A stretch of DNA of 64,000 bases from Levilactobacillus senmaizukei DSM 21775 = NBRC 103853. Its GTDB lineage: Bacteria > Bacillota > Bacilli > Lactobacillales > Lactobacillaceae. The stretch covers positions 1 through 64,000 of the forward strand of contig NZ_BCWD01000012.1 of the NCBI RefSeq assembly GCF_001592085.1, read 5' to 3'. Below are positions 18,409 to 28,101 of this stretch, piece by piece (within the stretch, counting starts at the first letter, position 1; each line of letters starts with the position of its first letter). A program made the translations under genes and the position numbers. Under the pieces are notes generated by a model, which was not told the DNA's origin, searched no databases, and saw only the letters and a program-made list of their open reading frames with translations.

Positions 18409-18456
18409 AATAATCCCGGGCTGATGTTGCCATGTCAACGTTAGCTCGGGATTATT
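18409..18456 (+). terminator. Terminator after ABC operon
   Basis: AATAATCCCGGGCT pairs with AGCTCGGGATTATT (one mismatch) around a 20-nt loop; the T tract is short, so strength is uncertain. Confidence 0.65.
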
Positions 18457-18469
18457 TCGTGGCCTTCGC

Positions 18470-18498
18470 TTGTATTTGGTCAGGGGTTCCCTTAAAAT
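18470..18498 (+). promoter_or_regulatory. Promoter of M16 peptidase genes
   Basis: -35 TTGTAT (18470-18475), 17-bp spacer, -10 TAAAAT (18493-18498). Confidence 0.65.
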
Positions 18499-18540
18499 TA
18501 AAAGTCGATTGAACTTTTTTACTAGAGGAGGCATTGGTTC

Positions 18541-19821
18541 GTGCGTGAACGTAAACCAGAGGGTGTAACCCTCGATGTATCATCCACCCAACAATTTAAA
18601 ACCATTGGAATCAAGGTGGACTTTGTGGCACCACTAACTGTCGATGCCATTACAGCGCGGGCGTTACTGGACCAAGTGCTGGAGACTAGTACGGCAGCCT
18701 ACCCCACCCAAACGGCCTTGTCGCGGGAGTTATCACGACTGTATGGGGCCAGTTTTGGTATCAGTGTCTTGAAACTTGGCACGAAGCACGTGATTCGGTT
18801 GACGTGCTCCGTGGTTAATGAAAAGTATTTACAGAATTTTACTGACCAACGGCCGTTATTCGAACAGGCCATGGCCCTATTAAAGGCCGTCATTTTCGCA
18901 CCATTGATGCCAGCAGGGCAGTTTGATGAAACGACTTTTAATCAACAGCGGCAGAACTTATTTGCTGCCGTGAAGTCACTGGATGATGATAAGCAATATT
19001 TGGCGAACCGTCGTTTACAGGAGTTGGTCTTTAAGGATGAACCAGCGCAGGCGATGAGTGCCTTAGGTGACATGGCAACCTTGCGTCAGTTGACGCGGTC
19101 AGATATTGCCGCGACGTATCAGAACATGTTGGCCAACGATGCGGTGCATGTGGCCGTGATTGGCGACGTAACCGAAGAACGAGTAGCCACGGCCTTGGCC
19201 GCCTGGCCACTGACCGATCGACCAGGTGATGAAACAACACCATATTATGATTGGGCAGCCCAATCTGAGGTGACCCATGCCGATGATGTGGCACCCGTGG
19301 TTCAAGCCAAGTTAAACCTGGCCTACCGCCTACCCATTTACCGTAACGATGACGACTTCTTGGCGACAACGGTGTTTAATGCCGCCTTTGGTGGGACGCC
19401 ACTTTCATTACTGTTCACCAACGTGCGGGAGAAGGCTAGCCTGGCGTACTATGCCAGCAGCAGTTACAATCCTTATGCTGGCATCTTGGGAGTTCAAACC
19501 GGGATTCAATTCCAGAATCGGGATCAGGTCTTAGCCATCGTGGCCAAACAATTGGCCACCCTCCAAGCCGGGAAACTTAGTCAGGAATTATTAGATGAAG
19601 TGAAGGCGAGCCTGTTGAACGCTCGCCTGGCTGCGTTGGATAGCCCGCAGCGGCGGCTAACGGGGTTACTCAATACCCAATTAACGCGGCAGCGGTTGCC
19701 ACTCAAGGAGTGGGAAGATCAGTTAGCAGCCATTACAATTGCCGATGTTCAACGAGTGGCAAAGCAGGTTCAATTACAGGCCACATACTGTCTACACGGG
19801 GGTGATCAGGATGTTAAATAA
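18541..19821 (+). CDS. yfmF: M16 family peptidase-like protein, YfmF type
   Basis: A 426-residue insulinase-fold protein that lacks the zinc-binding HxxEH motif, like Bacillus YfmF (AlbE-like), and is thought to be the non-catalytic half of an M16 heterodimer with the next gene product. Typical segments are SRELSRLYGASF and the C-terminal NVREKASLAYYASSSY. GTG start at 18541 with GGAGGC upstream. Overlaps the next gene by 11 bp. Function in lactobacilli is not established. Confidence 0.87.
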   Translation: MRERKPEGVTLDVSSTQQFKTIGIKVDFVAPLTVDAITARALLDQVLETSTAAYPTQTALSRELSRLYGASFGISVLKLGTKHVIRLTCSVVNEKYLQNFTDQRPLFEQAMALLKAVIFAPLMPAGQFDETTFNQQRQNLFAAVKSLDDDKQYLANRRLQELVFKDEPAQAMSALGDMATLRQLTRSDIAATYQNMLANDAVHVAVIGDVTEERVATALAAWPLTDRPGDETTPYYDWAAQSEVTHADDVAPVVQAKLNLAYRLPIYRNDDDFLATTVFNAAFGGTPLSLLFTNVREKASLAYYASSSYNPYAGILGVQTGIQFQNRDQVLAIVAKQLATLQAGKLSQELLDEVKASLLNARLAALDSPQRRLTGLLNTQLTRQRLPLKEWEDQLAAITIADVQRVAKQVQLQATYCLHGGDQDVK

Positions 19822-21103
19822 GAAAGATTATCCAGAACTAGGAGAGAGCCGTAGCACCACGACCTTGGCCAATGGCCTTAAGGTTATCCTGATTCCCAAG
19901 ACCGGGTTTCATAAGACTTACGCCTTGATGACCACGGACTATGGCTCGATCGATAACACCTTCGTACCTCGTGATGGTCAAACTGTGGTTCGATATCCGG
20001 ATGGAATTGCCCACTTTTTGGAACATAAGATGTTTGAGAAAGCCGACCACGACGCCTTCGATCTCTTCGGCGAATACGGCGCCAGTTCCAACGCGTTTAC
20101 GAGTTTTACCCAGACCAGCTATCTTTTTGCCACCACAAATCATTTACGAGAAAATCTTGATATTCTACTAGATTTTGTCCAGGATCCCTATTTTACCGAG
20201 GCAACGGTAAATAAGGAAAAGGGGATTATTGGCCAGGAAATTCAAATGTATGATGACGATCCCGGCTGGCAGAGTTATTTTGGGATGATCGGTAACTTGT
20301 ACCCCAAAGAACCGATGCATATTGATATTGCCGGGACGGTGGACTCGATTGCGAAGATTACCGCCGATGACTTGTATGCCGCTTATAACACGTTCTATCA
20401 TCCCAGCAACATGAGCCTGATGGTCGTGGGACAATTTGACCCCGATGAAATGTTAGGCTGGATTGAAGCTAATCAAAAAGCCAAGACCTTTCCGCCAGTG
20501 GTTCCAATTGAACGGAAACGGGGCCCGGTTGCCACGCCAGATGAGGTGGTTGCCGAGACCACACGCCACCTGTCAGTTAGTCGTCCCAAGATTAATATTG
20601 GTATTCGGGGCTTCGATACCGTTCCCACAGGGACGGATGGTCTGAAATACAGCCTGGCGCTTTCACTGGTCTTTGATTTGCTATTCAACGATACCAGTGA
20701 CAATTATTTACGGTTGTACGATGCGAACATCATCGATGATAGCTTTGGGTACGACTTCCAGGTTCAACGAGATTCACACTTTGCACAAGTGGCCGGCGAT
20801 ACGGATCATCCGGATCAGTTTGTAACGGCTTTGACGGCGATTCTGGACCATGCGGAGGATCAGTTGGTGGCGGCACGTGACCAGTTCGATTTGGTTAAGC
20901 GCGAGGCCATTGGTCGGCTAATTGGGGCCATTAATTCTGAAGAGGCCATCGCAAACCAATATGACGGACCGTTGTTTGGCGGTGCGACAATCTTTGACGA
21001 ATTAGAAGTTCTGCAACAGATTCAATTCAGTGACTTACGGGCGAGCGCCCACGCATTCTGGCCGCAGAGTCGGCGGACCGTTTATACCATTTTGCCGGAA
21101 TGA
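19811..21103 (+). CDS. yfmH: M16 family zinc peptidase, YfmH type
   Basis: A 430-residue insulinase-family metallopeptidase with the inverted zinc motif HFLEH (residues 68-72) and the distal glutamate region (NKEKGIIGQEI) about 75 residues later. Probable active partner of the preceding YfmF-like protein. The ATG at 19811 is chosen because GGGGGTG precedes it and the conserved N-terminus (NGLKVILIPK) follows; it overlaps the upstream gene by 11 bp, a mark of translational coupling. Substrate unknown; homologues process peptides. Confidence 0.9.
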   Translation: MLNKKDYPELGESRSTTTLANGLKVILIPKTGFHKTYALMTTDYGSIDNTFVPRDGQTVVRYPDGIAHFLEHKMFEKADHDAFDLFGEYGASSNAFTSFTQTSYLFATTNHLRENLDILLDFVQDPYFTEATVNKEKGIIGQEIQMYDDDPGWQSYFGMIGNLYPKEPMHIDIAGTVDSIAKITADDLYAAYNTFYHPSNMSLMVVGQFDPDEMLGWIEANQKAKTFPPVVPIERKRGPVATPDEVVAETTRHLSVSRPKINIGIRGFDTVPTGTDGLKYSLALSLVFDLLFNDTSDNYLRLYDANIIDDSFGYDFQVQRDSHFAQVAGDTDHPDQFVTALTAILDHAEDQLVAARDQFDLVKREAIGRLIGAINSEEAIANQYDGPLFGGATIFDELEVLQQIQFSDLRASAHAFWPQSRRTVYTILPE

Positions 21104-21170
21104 GGTTGAGGTTAAGAAACCGTTAAATCCAAAATTATCGAGGCTGTTGCTAAAAATGAAGCGGCGCCTA

Positions 21171-21179
21171 TGCTATACT
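21171..21179 (+). promoter_or_regulatory. rodZ promoter (extended -10)
   Basis: TGC followed by TATACT at 21174-21179; no clear -35 box. Confidence 0.55.
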
Positions 21180-21217
21180 GCATTGTAGAGAAATCTTGAA
21201 CAGGTGGAGAATTAAAC

Positions 21218-22159
21218 ATGAGTGATAACAGTAAGATTACATTGGGAAAAACACTGCGCGATGCTCGAATTGCCAAGGGATTCACCCTTGACGATTTGCA
21301 GCAATCGACGAAGATTCAAAAGCGCTACTTGATTGCCATCGAAGACCAAAACTTCGATGAACTACCAGGTGATTTTTATGTGCGGGCGTTTATCAAACAA
21401 TACGCCGACATGGTTGATCTGGATGGTGCGGAACTGTTGAAACAATTCGACAGTACTTTGCCAAGTACGCAAACCCAGGAGTATGTGGATAAAGTTAATG
21501 AAAATAATCCAGAAACGCGTTCCCAGCAGCGAAAAGTGGATGACCGCTATGTAAAGTTACGGCGAACCATTCCGATTATTGGGATTGTCGTGGTGGTCTT
21601 GGTTGTCTTGATCGGTATCTGGGTTGCCGCTTCACGGAGTGGTCATTCAACCACTAAGAATAACGTTGACAGTAGCTCAGTGAGCGTTTCCGGAAGTAGC
21701 AACAAGAAGAGCAGTAGCAGCAGTAAATCGAGCTCGAAGAAATCTTCTTCAAAGAAGACCAGTGTGGCTAAGTTTAAGCAGTTGAGCACCACGGCTAACG
21801 GATCAACTTGGGAAATGAAGCATGCTTCCTCCAAGCCAAAGATCTCATTGTCGGCCACTGGGAGTGCTTGGACATCTGTCACCATTGCTGGTTCAACGGT
21901 TTGGCAAGGGACGCTGTCTTCTTCGACCTCTCACAGCTTGACAGTTCCTAGTTCAGCAACCAGTGTCACCTTTAACTTTGGGAATGCCCCGGTAACGTCC
22001 GTCAAGGTGGATGGGAAGAAGTTTAAGTTTAACTCTGCTACGAGTGCGAGTGCGGCTTCGACCACGTCTAGCTCAACGACGACGGGCACCACAACCGCAA
22101 CGAGTTCAAGTACCACGACCTCGTCACAGGTTCAAGAAGTGACCTTGGAATTCAAGTAA
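21218..22159 (+). CDS. rodZ: RodZ-like HTH membrane protein (YmfM)
   Basis: RodZ links MreB to the cell-wall machinery. The 313-residue protein has an N-terminal cytoplasmic helix-turn-helix of the XRE type (about 10-75; LGKTLRDARIAKGFTLDDL), one membrane helix (about 110-132), a Ser/Lys-rich linker with many SSS and SSK runs, a DUF4115-like beta domain (about 190-275) and a Ser/Thr tail. ATG with GGTGGAG upstream. It sits between the M16 pair and pgsA, the conserved Firmicutes place for ymfM. Its own terminator follows. Confidence 0.88.
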   Translation: MSDNSKITLGKTLRDARIAKGFTLDDLQQSTKIQKRYLIAIEDQNFDELPGDFYVRAFIKQYADMVDLDGAELLKQFDSTLPSTQTQEYVDKVNENNPETRSQQRKVDDRYVKLRRTIPIIGIVVVVLVVLIGIWVAASRSGHSTTKNNVDSSSVSVSGSSNKKSSSSSKSSSKKSSSKKTSVAKFKQLSTTANGSTWEMKHASSKPKISLSATGSAWTSVTIAGSTVWQGTLSSSTSHSLTVPSSATSVTFNFGNAPVTSVKVDGKKFKFNSATSASAASTTSSSTTTGTTTATSSSTTTSSQVQEVTLEFK

Positions 22160-22167
22160 TTTAAAGG

Positions 22168-22199
22168 CGGGTCGGGCCGTGACGGCCGACTCGTTTTTT
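22168..22199 (+). terminator. Terminator after rodZ
   Basis: CGGGTCGG(G)CCG pairs with CGGCCGACTCG with one bulged base, followed by six T. pgsA starts only 33 bp later, so it may be partly read through. Confidence 0.75.
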
Positions 22200-22231
22200 A
22201 TTGAGTGAAAATCCTAAAGGAGGATCTTTTC

Positions 22232-22819
22232 GTGAATTTACCAAACCGTTTAACCATTATTCGTATTTTCTTAATTCCCGTTTTCCTATTGTTGTTGGTT
22301 TTACCCTTAAATTGGGGGGAAGTTGTCTGGTTGGGCACTAGTATTCCCGTGACTCAAGTCATTGGGGCGGTCATCTTCGCCGCGGCGTCCATCACCGACT
22401 TCTTGGATGGGCAAATCGCCCGGCGCCAGCACCTCGTGACCAACTTTGGGAAGTTTGCCGATCCGTTGGCTGACAAGATGATTGTCATGACGGCCTTCAT
22501 CGTGTTAGTTGCCATGAAGGCCGTCCCAGCTTGGGGCGTGGCCATCATCGTTTGTCGTGAGTTAGCTGTGACTGGGTTGCGGTTGATCGTGGTTGAAACC
22601 GGCGGCCGGGTCTTAGCGGCTGCTTGGCCGGGAAAGATTAAGACGGCCACCCAAATGGTCGGGATTATCCTATTATTGCTAAACAATATTGGTTTTGGCA
22701 CGATTCATATTCCAATGGCGTTAATCTTCTTCTATGTGTGCTTGTTCTTCACGATCTATTCGGGGATCGATTACTTTGTTCAAAATCGGCAGGTCTTTGC
22801 TGATTCTTCAGCCGAATAG
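22232..22819 (+). CDS. pgsA: Phosphatidylglycerophosphate synthase
   Basis: Membrane enzyme that joins CDP-diacylglycerol and glycerol-3-phosphate, the committed step to phosphatidylglycerol and cardiolipin. The 195-residue protein has several membrane helices and the CDP-alcohol phosphotransferase motif DG-x2-AR-x8-G-x3-D-x3-D (about residues 56-78, LDGQIARR, then FGKFADPLADK). GTG start at 22232 with AAAGGAGGA upstream. Confidence 0.95.
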   Translation: MNLPNRLTIIRIFLIPVFLLLLVLPLNWGEVVWLGTSIPVTQVIGAVIFAAASITDFLDGQIARRQHLVTNFGKFADPLADKMIVMTAFIVLVAMKAVPAWGVAIIVCRELAVTGLRLIVVETGGRVLAAAWPGKIKTATQMVGIILLLLNNIGFGTIHIPMALIFFYVCLFFTIYSGIDYFVQNRQVFADSSAE

Positions 22820-22825
22820 GCCGCT

Positions 22826-22858
22826 AACCGCCGGTTATTTATCGGCGGTTATTTATTT
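22826..22858 (+). terminator. Hairpin after pgsA
   Basis: AACCGCCG pairs with CGGCGGTT; the following tract is ATTTATTT, so termination may be weak. Confidence 0.5.
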
Positions 22859-22924
22859 GAAAAAATTTGACAGAAATGACGGTAGTTAACGGAAGTATCT
22901 CAGTCATCTCGGGAGGGGTTGCAC

Positions 22925-24175
22925 ATGCGCGCGGAAATAATTGCGGTTGGAACAGAAATGTTACTGGGGCAGGTTGTTGACACCAATTCGGCACTGATAG
23001 CACGTCACTTGGCGGCGTTAGGTATGGAGGTCTATCATCACGAGTTGGTGGGGGACAATCCGGAACGGTTAGGCGCCGTGATTCGTCAGGCCAGGGATCG
23101 GAGTGATCTGATCGTGGTTAGTGGTGGCTTGGGACCGACACCCGACGACCTGACCAAGCAAGTCGCGGCCGAGGTGTTGCAGGTGCCCTTGGCGACCGAC
23201 GAAAAGGCTTTGGACCAAATCACCCGGCACTTTCAAGTAACCGGGCAGCCGATGACGGCTAATAACCGGTTACAGGCGCTGTATTTGAATGGGGGCGTAG
23301 CCTTAGAAAATCACAATGGCTTAGCCGTTGGCAGCTTCTATCGGGTTGAAGCGGGAGCCGATGTCCTCCTGTTACCCGGACCGCCGTCCGAGTTAACGCC
23401 AATGTTGGAGCAGACCGCGGTGCCGTTACTGCAACAGGCATACCAACAGGATGAGTTCTTAGAGTCGCAGGTCTTACGGTTCTTTGGCATCAGCGAAAGT
23501 CAATTGGTTACGAAACTGGCAACACTGATCGATCGGCAGACTAATCCCACAATCGCCCCATATGCCAAGGTAAATGAGGTTACTTTGCGGGTGACTGCCA
23601 GGGCAACCACGGCGGCCGCAGCGCAAGAAATGGTGGCTAAGACGGTTCAGCAAATTAAGGCGGTTGTTGGTGAGTATCTGTATGGCTACGGTGACGAAGG
23701 GAGCTTGGCTCAGGTCGTGGTGGCAATGCTTGTTGCCCATCATATGACCATTACAGGGGCCGAAAGTCTAACGGCCGGTCAATTTCAGAGTACTCTGGGC
23801 GACGTGCCAGGGGTGTCAGCCGTGTTCCCTGGCGGCTTCGTGACTTATGCCGATACGGCTAAAGAACAGCTGTTAGGTGTTCCTGTGAGCGTGGTTGCAG
23901 AACACGGAGTCGTCAGTGCCGAGACGGCGCAAGAGATGGCTGAACGTTCGCGGCAAAAGTTGAATACGGATGTTTCGTTGAGTTTTACCGGTGTGGCTGG
24001 ACCCGATTCCTTGGAAGGCCAGCCAGCCGGCACGGTTTGGCTAGGGCTGGCTCAACGAGGGAAACAACCTCAGGCCCGCCTATTTCATCTCTCAGGCTCA
24101 CGAGCCCGGATTCGGGAGCGGAGTGTATTGTTGGGGTTAGACTGGCTGAGAAGGACTTTACAGGTCACAAAATAA
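22925..24175 (+). CDS. cinA: CinA family protein (MoCF-like + PncC domain)
   Basis: A 416-residue protein with an N-terminal molybdopterin-binding-like domain (about 1-170; VGTEMLLGQVVDTN, SGGLGPTPDDLT) and a C-terminal nicotinamide-nucleotide amidohydrolase-like domain (about 255-416; GAESLTAGQ, FPGGFVTYA, FTGVAGPD). CinA proteins act in NAD salvage/repair; the gene is often co-expressed with recA in Gram-positives, and recA follows 89 bp downstream. ATG at 22925 with GGGAGGGG upstream. The PncC catalytic signature is ESLTAGQ here rather than the common ESCTGG form. Confidence 0.93.
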   Translation: MRAEIIAVGTEMLLGQVVDTNSALIARHLAALGMEVYHHELVGDNPERLGAVIRQARDRSDLIVVSGGLGPTPDDLTKQVAAEVLQVPLATDEKALDQITRHFQVTGQPMTANNRLQALYLNGGVALENHNGLAVGSFYRVEAGADVLLLPGPPSELTPMLEQTAVPLLQQAYQQDEFLESQVLRFFGISESQLVTKLATLIDRQTNPTIAPYAKVNEVTLRVTARATTAAAAQEMVAKTVQQIKAVVGEYLYGYGDEGSLAQVVVAMLVAHHMTITGAESLTAGQFQSTLGDVPGVSAVFPGGFVTYADTAKEQLLGVPVSVVAEHGVVSAETAQEMAERSRQKLNTDVSLSFTGVAGPDSLEGQPAGTVWLGLAQRGKQPQARLFHLSGSRARIRERSVLLGLDWLRRTLQVTK

Positions 24176-24178
24176 AGG

Positions 24179-24192
24179 CGAACTTTTGTTCT
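24179..24192 (+). promoter_or_regulatory. SOS (LexA/DinR) box of recA
   Basis: CGAACTTTTGTTCT: a perfect GAAC-N4-GTTC palindrome, the core of the Gram-positive LexA operator. It lies 8 bp upstream of the recA -35 box and begins 3 bp after the cinA stop codon. Confidence 0.88.
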
Positions 24193-24200
24193 CTTTTTGC

Positions 24201-24229
24201 TTGCTTTTTGGTTGGCAAGCCGGTATAGT
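24201..24229 (+). promoter_or_regulatory. recA promoter
   Basis: -35 TTGCTT (24201-24206), 17-bp spacer, -10 TATAGT (24224-24229). Confidence 0.7.
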
Positions 24230-24264
24230 ATTACTTGAAATGACGCAACCAAAGGAGGATTTGG

Positions 24265-25392
24265 ATGGCTGACGAACGACAAGCTGCCTTGGATAAGGCG
24301 CTTAAGCGAATTGAAAAAGATTTCGGTAAAGGTTCAATCATGCGGTTAGGTGATAACGCCAACATGCAAGTTGAAACTGTGCCTTCTGGCTCGTTGGCTC
24401 TCGACGTAGCTTTAGGTGTTGGGGGTTACCCTCGAGGCCGGATCGTGGAAATCTATGGACCTGAATCATCAGGTAAAACGACGGTGGCTCTGCATGCCGT
24501 TGCCGAGGTACAAAAGAGGGGCGGTACCGCTGCTTATATCGATGCTGAAAACGCCTTGGACCCGGCCTACGCCACGTCACTGGGTGTAGACATTGACAGT
24601 CTGTTACTGTCACAACCTGACACTGGTGAACAAGGGCTACAAATTACGGATGCCCTAATCTCTAGTGGTGCAGTCGACATTGTCGTGGTTGACTCTGTTG
24701 CTGCCTTGGTTCCCCGAGCAGAAATTGAAGGTGAAATGGGTGATGCCCACGTTGGGTTACAAGCTCGTTTGATGTCACAAGCCTTACGGAAGCTCTCTGG
24801 GACCATCAACAAGACCAAGACGATTGCCTTGTTCATTAATCAAATCCGTGAAAAAGTCGGCGTGATGTTTGGGAACCCCGAAACCACCCCTGGTGGTCGA
24901 GCTCTTAAGTTCTATGCGACGGTTCGGTTGGAAGTTCGGCGTGCTGAACAAATTAAAGACGGTACGGATGTTATCGGTAACCGGACACGGATCAAGGTCG
25001 TTAAGAACAAGGTTGCCCCGCCATTTAAGCGAGCCGAAGTTGATATCATGTACGGTAAGGGAATTTCTCAAACTGGTGAATTGATTGATATGGCGGTTGA
25101 AAAGGACATTGTGGACAAGAGTGGTTCTTGGTATTCTTATGGCGAAGACCGAATTGGTCAAGGGCGTGAGAATGCTAAACAATATCTGACGGATCATCCT
25201 GACATGATGGCCGAAGTGAACCAGCGTGTTCGGACGGCATATGGTGTCGGCGATGAAGAAGATAGTCAAGCCAAGGGCGAGACCCCAACCGCTGATAAGG
25301 CAGATAAGGCTAAGGCTAAGAAAACTACTGGTAAAGCAACCAAGCCAGTTGATGGTCAGATGGAATTAACCCCTGACAAGCCAACCAAATAA
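24265..25392 (+). CDS. recA: Recombinase RecA
   Basis: DNA strand-exchange protein and coprotease for LexA self-cleavage. The 375-residue protein has Walker A GPESSGKT (65-72), the conserved [11 protein letters not shown] strand and loops L1/L2 ([22 protein letters not shown]), then a C-terminal domain with a Lys/Ala/Thr-rich tail (about 335-375). ATG with AAAGGAGGA upstream. Own promoter with an SOS box and a strong terminator after it. Confidence 0.98.
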   Translation: MADERQAALDKALKRIEKDFGKGSIMRLGDNANMQVETVPSGSLALDVALGVGGYPRGRIVEIYGPESSGKTTVALHAVAEVQKRGGTAAYIDAENALDPAYATSLGVDIDSLLLSQPDTGEQGLQITDALISSGAVDIVVVDSVAALVPRAEIEGEMGDAHVGLQARLMSQALRKLSGTINKTKTIALFINQIREKVGVMFGNPETTPGGRALKFYATVRLEVRRAEQIKDGTDVIGNRTRIKVVKNKVAPPFKRAEVDIMYGKGISQTGELIDMAVEKDIVDKSGSWYSYGEDRIGQGRENAKQYLTDHPDMMAEVNQRVRTAYGVGDEEDSQAKGETPTADKADKAKAKKTTGKATKPVDGQMELTPDKPTK

Positions 25393-25402
25393 AACAATTG
25401 TG

Positions 25403-25436
25403 AGCATCTTCGTCCGAGAGACGAGGGTGCTTTTTT
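25403..25436 (+). terminator. Terminator after recA
   Basis: An 11-bp stem AGCATCTTCGT/ACGAGGGTGCT followed by six T. Confidence 0.88.
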
Positions 25437-25473
25437 GGTTACGGTTTGGCTGAATGGTTTCTGGTGAGTTTAG

Positions 25474-25502
25474 TTGACAGCGTTGGTGGCAACCATTAGA
25501 AT
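25474..25502 (+). promoter_or_regulatory. rny promoter
   Basis: Perfect -35 TTGACA (25474-25479), 17-bp spacer, -10 TAGAAT (25497-25502). Confidence 0.75.
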
Positions 25503-25584
25503 TAGATTTGTGTCAATCATTATATAAACATCTAAAAAAGTCTGATTTTAAATTAGTCATTTTTGATGATGCGGAGGTGGAATC

Positions 25585-27144
25585 ATGACTGTTCCAAATG
25601 TAATCCTCGCAATCATCGCTATCGTTGTTGGTGTCGTGGGCGGTTATTATTATCGAAAATCTGTTCATGAACGTCAGTTAGATGCTGCCAAGTATACGGC
25701 CAAAGGTGTACTGGCGGAAGCAAAAAAACAAGCTGAGACTGCAACTAAGGAATCCCTACTGGAAGCCAAGGAAGACAGTCATAAGTACCGTGCAGAGGTC
25801 GAGCAAGAGCTGAAAGAACGTCGTGCCGAAGTTCAGAAGCAAGAAGATCGCTTGATTCAACGGGAGGAAACGTTAGACCGGAAGGACAACTCACTGGAAA
25901 AACGAGAAAACTCATTGAATCGTCGGGACAAAAAGCTTAATGCTGAAGAGCAGAATTTAGCGAAGAAACAACAACAAGCAGACTCACTGATTGAAAAGCG
26001 GCAGTCGGCGGTGGAAGCCGTGGCTGCATTATCCCAGGACGATGCACGGGACCTGATTATTTCGGAGGCTAAGACAGCTCTGGCAGGCGAACGGGCAAAG
26101 ATGATCAAAGAAAGTGAAGAGACAGCACGCAAGACGGCTCAGGCTAACGCCAAGGACCTGATTGTGTCTGCGATTCAACGGAGCGCTGCTGACATGGTAA
26201 CTGAAACCACAATTTCTGTGGTCACGTTACCTAATGACGACATGAAAGGCCGGATCATCGGTCGTGAAGGCCGGAATATTCGGACGTTAGAAACCTTGAC
26301 CGGGATTGACCTGATCATCGATGATACGCCGGAGGCAGTTGTGTTAAGTGGCTTCGACCCCTTGCGGCGAGAAGTGGCTAAGATCGCGTTGGAGAAATTG
26401 ATTCAAGACGGTCGGATTCATCCGGCCCGGATTGAAGAAATGGTGGCCAAGGCCAAGAAAGAACTGGACGAACGTGTCCGGGAGCTTGGTGAGCAAGCAA
26501 CCTTTGATCTGGGGATTCATTCGATGCACCCAGAACTGGTTAAACTTGTTGGTCGTTTGAACTTCAGAATTTCTCATGGGCAGAATGCTTTAGCCCATTC
26601 AATCGAGGTTGCCAAGATCACTGGGGTGTTGGCGGCTGAATTAGGTGAGGATGTTACGGTAGCAAAGCGTGCGGGATTGTTACATGATATTGGCCGAGCT
26701 GCTGAGCATGAAGATGACAACTCATACATTACGACTGGGACTGAATTAGCGAAGAAATATCGTGAAAGCTCAGTTGTCGTGAATGCCATCGCGGCTCAAG
26801 CAGATCAAACGGCACCACAGTCTGTGATTGCGGAACTGGTCGGGACTGCTGATTTAATTTCAGCTACTCGTCCAGGTGCACGGTCTGACTCCTTGGAAAG
26901 CTACATTCACCGTTTGGATAAATTGGAAACGATTGCCAATGCCTTTGATGGCGTTGACCATAGTTTTGCCATTCAAGCGGGGCGTGAAGTACGAGTCATC
27001 GTGCGGCCAGAAAAGATTTCCGACACGGATGCTGTTGTTTTGGCACGAGACATCAAGAAACAGATTGAGGATGATCTGGATTACCCAGGTCACGTCAAGG
27101 TTTCGGTCATTCGTGAAGTTCGGTCAGTTGAATATGCAAAGTAA
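25585..27144 (+). CDS. rny: Ribonuclease Y
   Basis: Membrane-tethered endoribonuclease that starts mRNA decay in Firmicutes. The 519-residue protein has an N-terminal membrane helix (about 4-22), a long charged coiled coil (about 30-200, with [17 protein letters not shown]-like repeats), a KH RNA-binding domain (about 210-270; [15 protein letters not shown]) and an HD domain with the metal pair in LLHDIGR (about 365-371). ATG with GGAGGTGG upstream. Next to ymdB, as in Bacillus. Confidence 0.96.
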   Translation: MTVPNVILAIIAIVVGVVGGYYYRKSVHERQLDAAKYTAKGVLAEAKKQAETATKESLLEAKEDSHKYRAEVEQELKERRAEVQKQEDRLIQREETLDRKDNSLEKRENSLNRRDKKLNAEEQNLAKKQQQADSLIEKRQSAVEAVAALSQDDARDLIISEAKTALAGERAKMIKESEETARKTAQANAKDLIVSAIQRSAADMVTETTISVVTLPNDDMKGRIIGREGRNIRTLETLTGIDLIIDDTPEAVVLSGFDPLRREVAKIALEKLIQDGRIHPARIEEMVAKAKKELDERVRELGEQATFDLGIHSMHPELVKLVGRLNFRISHGQNALAHSIEVAKITGVLAAELGEDVTVAKRAGLLHDIGRAAEHEDDNSYITTGTELAKKYRESSVVVNAIAAQADQTAPQSVIAELVGTADLISATRPGARSDSLESYIHRLDKLETIANAFDGVDHSFAIQAGREVRVIVRPEKISDTDAVVLARDIKKQIEDDLDYPGHVKVSVIREVRSVEYAK

Positions 27145-27151
27145 GACAGAG

Positions 27152-27180
27152 AAGCTAGGCCATTTGGTTCTAGCTTTTTT
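27152..27180 (+). terminator. Terminator after rny
   Basis: AAGCTAG pairs with CTAGCTT, followed by six T. Confidence 0.75.
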
Positions 27181-27201
27181 ACGTCGTCAAAGGTTAAAGC
27201 A

Positions 27202-27210
27202 TGGTAAAAT
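27202..27210 (+). promoter_or_regulatory. Possible ymdB promoter (extended -10)
   Basis: TGG followed by TAAAAT at 27205-27210; no clear -35 box. Confidence 0.45.
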
Positions 27211-27279
27211 AGAAAGTATTTAATAGACCAGTGGGCAACAATATGGAACCCAACGCGGTTTTAAGATAGGGGAACGATC

Positions 27280-28074
27280 ATGCGAATTCTTTTTGTTGGT
27301 GACGTCGTGGGAAATATTGGCCAGGACATGATTCATGAATACCTGCCACAGTTGAAACGAGACTTGAAGCCCCAGGTCACCATTGTGAACGGTGAAAACT
27401 CCACGCCAGTGGGCCGGGGAATCAGTCAAAATATTTATAAACAATTGCTGAAGGATGGGGCCGACGTGGTCACGATGGGGAACCACACGTGGGATAATGC
27501 CGAGCTCTATGATTTTATTGGTAGTGCCAAGCGTCTGGTTCGGCCCGCCAATTTTCCTGGGAACGCACCGGGTCAAGGCTGGACGAAGGTTAAGGTGAAC
27601 CAGCAGACGTTAGCGGTGGTGAATATGCAAGGTCGGGTCTTCATGAATCCCATGGACGATCCGTTTGCCAAGATGCAATCTCTGTTGCCGGAGTTAGATA
27701 CCGACTTTGTCTTCGTTGATTTCCATGCTGAAACCACGAGTGAGAAGCGGGCTTTTGCCATGCGGTATGATGGTCAATTATCAGCGGTTGTCGGCACCCA
27801 TACCCACGTTCAGACGAGCGATGCCCAAGTGCTTGCCGGTGGAACGGCATTTATGACAGAGGCTGGTATGACTGGCCCCGCCGACAGTGTGCTTGGAATG
27901 CAGGCCGACAGCGTGATTGAACGATTTGAGAACCAGCGACCAACGCGCTACACGGTGCAGGAAGTTGGCCCCGGCCTGTTGTCAGGGGCGGTGCTCGACT
28001 TGAACGATAAAACCGGGCATGCTAGCAGCATTCACCCCATTCTAATCAGTCCACAACACCCCTACCAGGCCTAA
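27280..28074 (+). CDS. ymdB: YmdB family metallophosphoesterase
   Basis: A 264-residue calcineurin-like phosphodiesterase of the YmdB/TIGR00282 family, active on cyclic nucleotides; in Bacillus it governs biofilm and motility choices and affects RNase Y-dependent decay. Metal ligands are seen in FVGDVVGN, VNGENS, TMGNHTWDN, VDFHAE and GTHTHVQT. ATG with GGGGAACG upstream. It lies downstream of rny and 27 bp upstream of mutS. Confidence 0.93.
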   Translation: MRILFVGDVVGNIGQDMIHEYLPQLKRDLKPQVTIVNGENSTPVGRGISQNIYKQLLKDGADVVTMGNHTWDNAELYDFIGSAKRLVRPANFPGNAPGQGWTKVKVNQQTLAVVNMQGRVFMNPMDDPFAKMQSLLPELDTDFVFVDFHAETTSEKRAFAMRYDGQLSAVVGTHTHVQTSDAQVLAGGTAFMTEAGMTGPADSVLGMQADSVIERFENQRPTRYTVQEVGPGLLSGAVLDLNDKTGHASSIHPILISPQHPYQA

Positions 28075-28101
28075 CGATAACGGAAGGATGACCCATTTTT
28101 C

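Noticed and set aside
24784-25269. Minus-strand frame of 161 codons inside recA
   Set aside because: Shadow of recA codons; no ribosome binding site or promoter.
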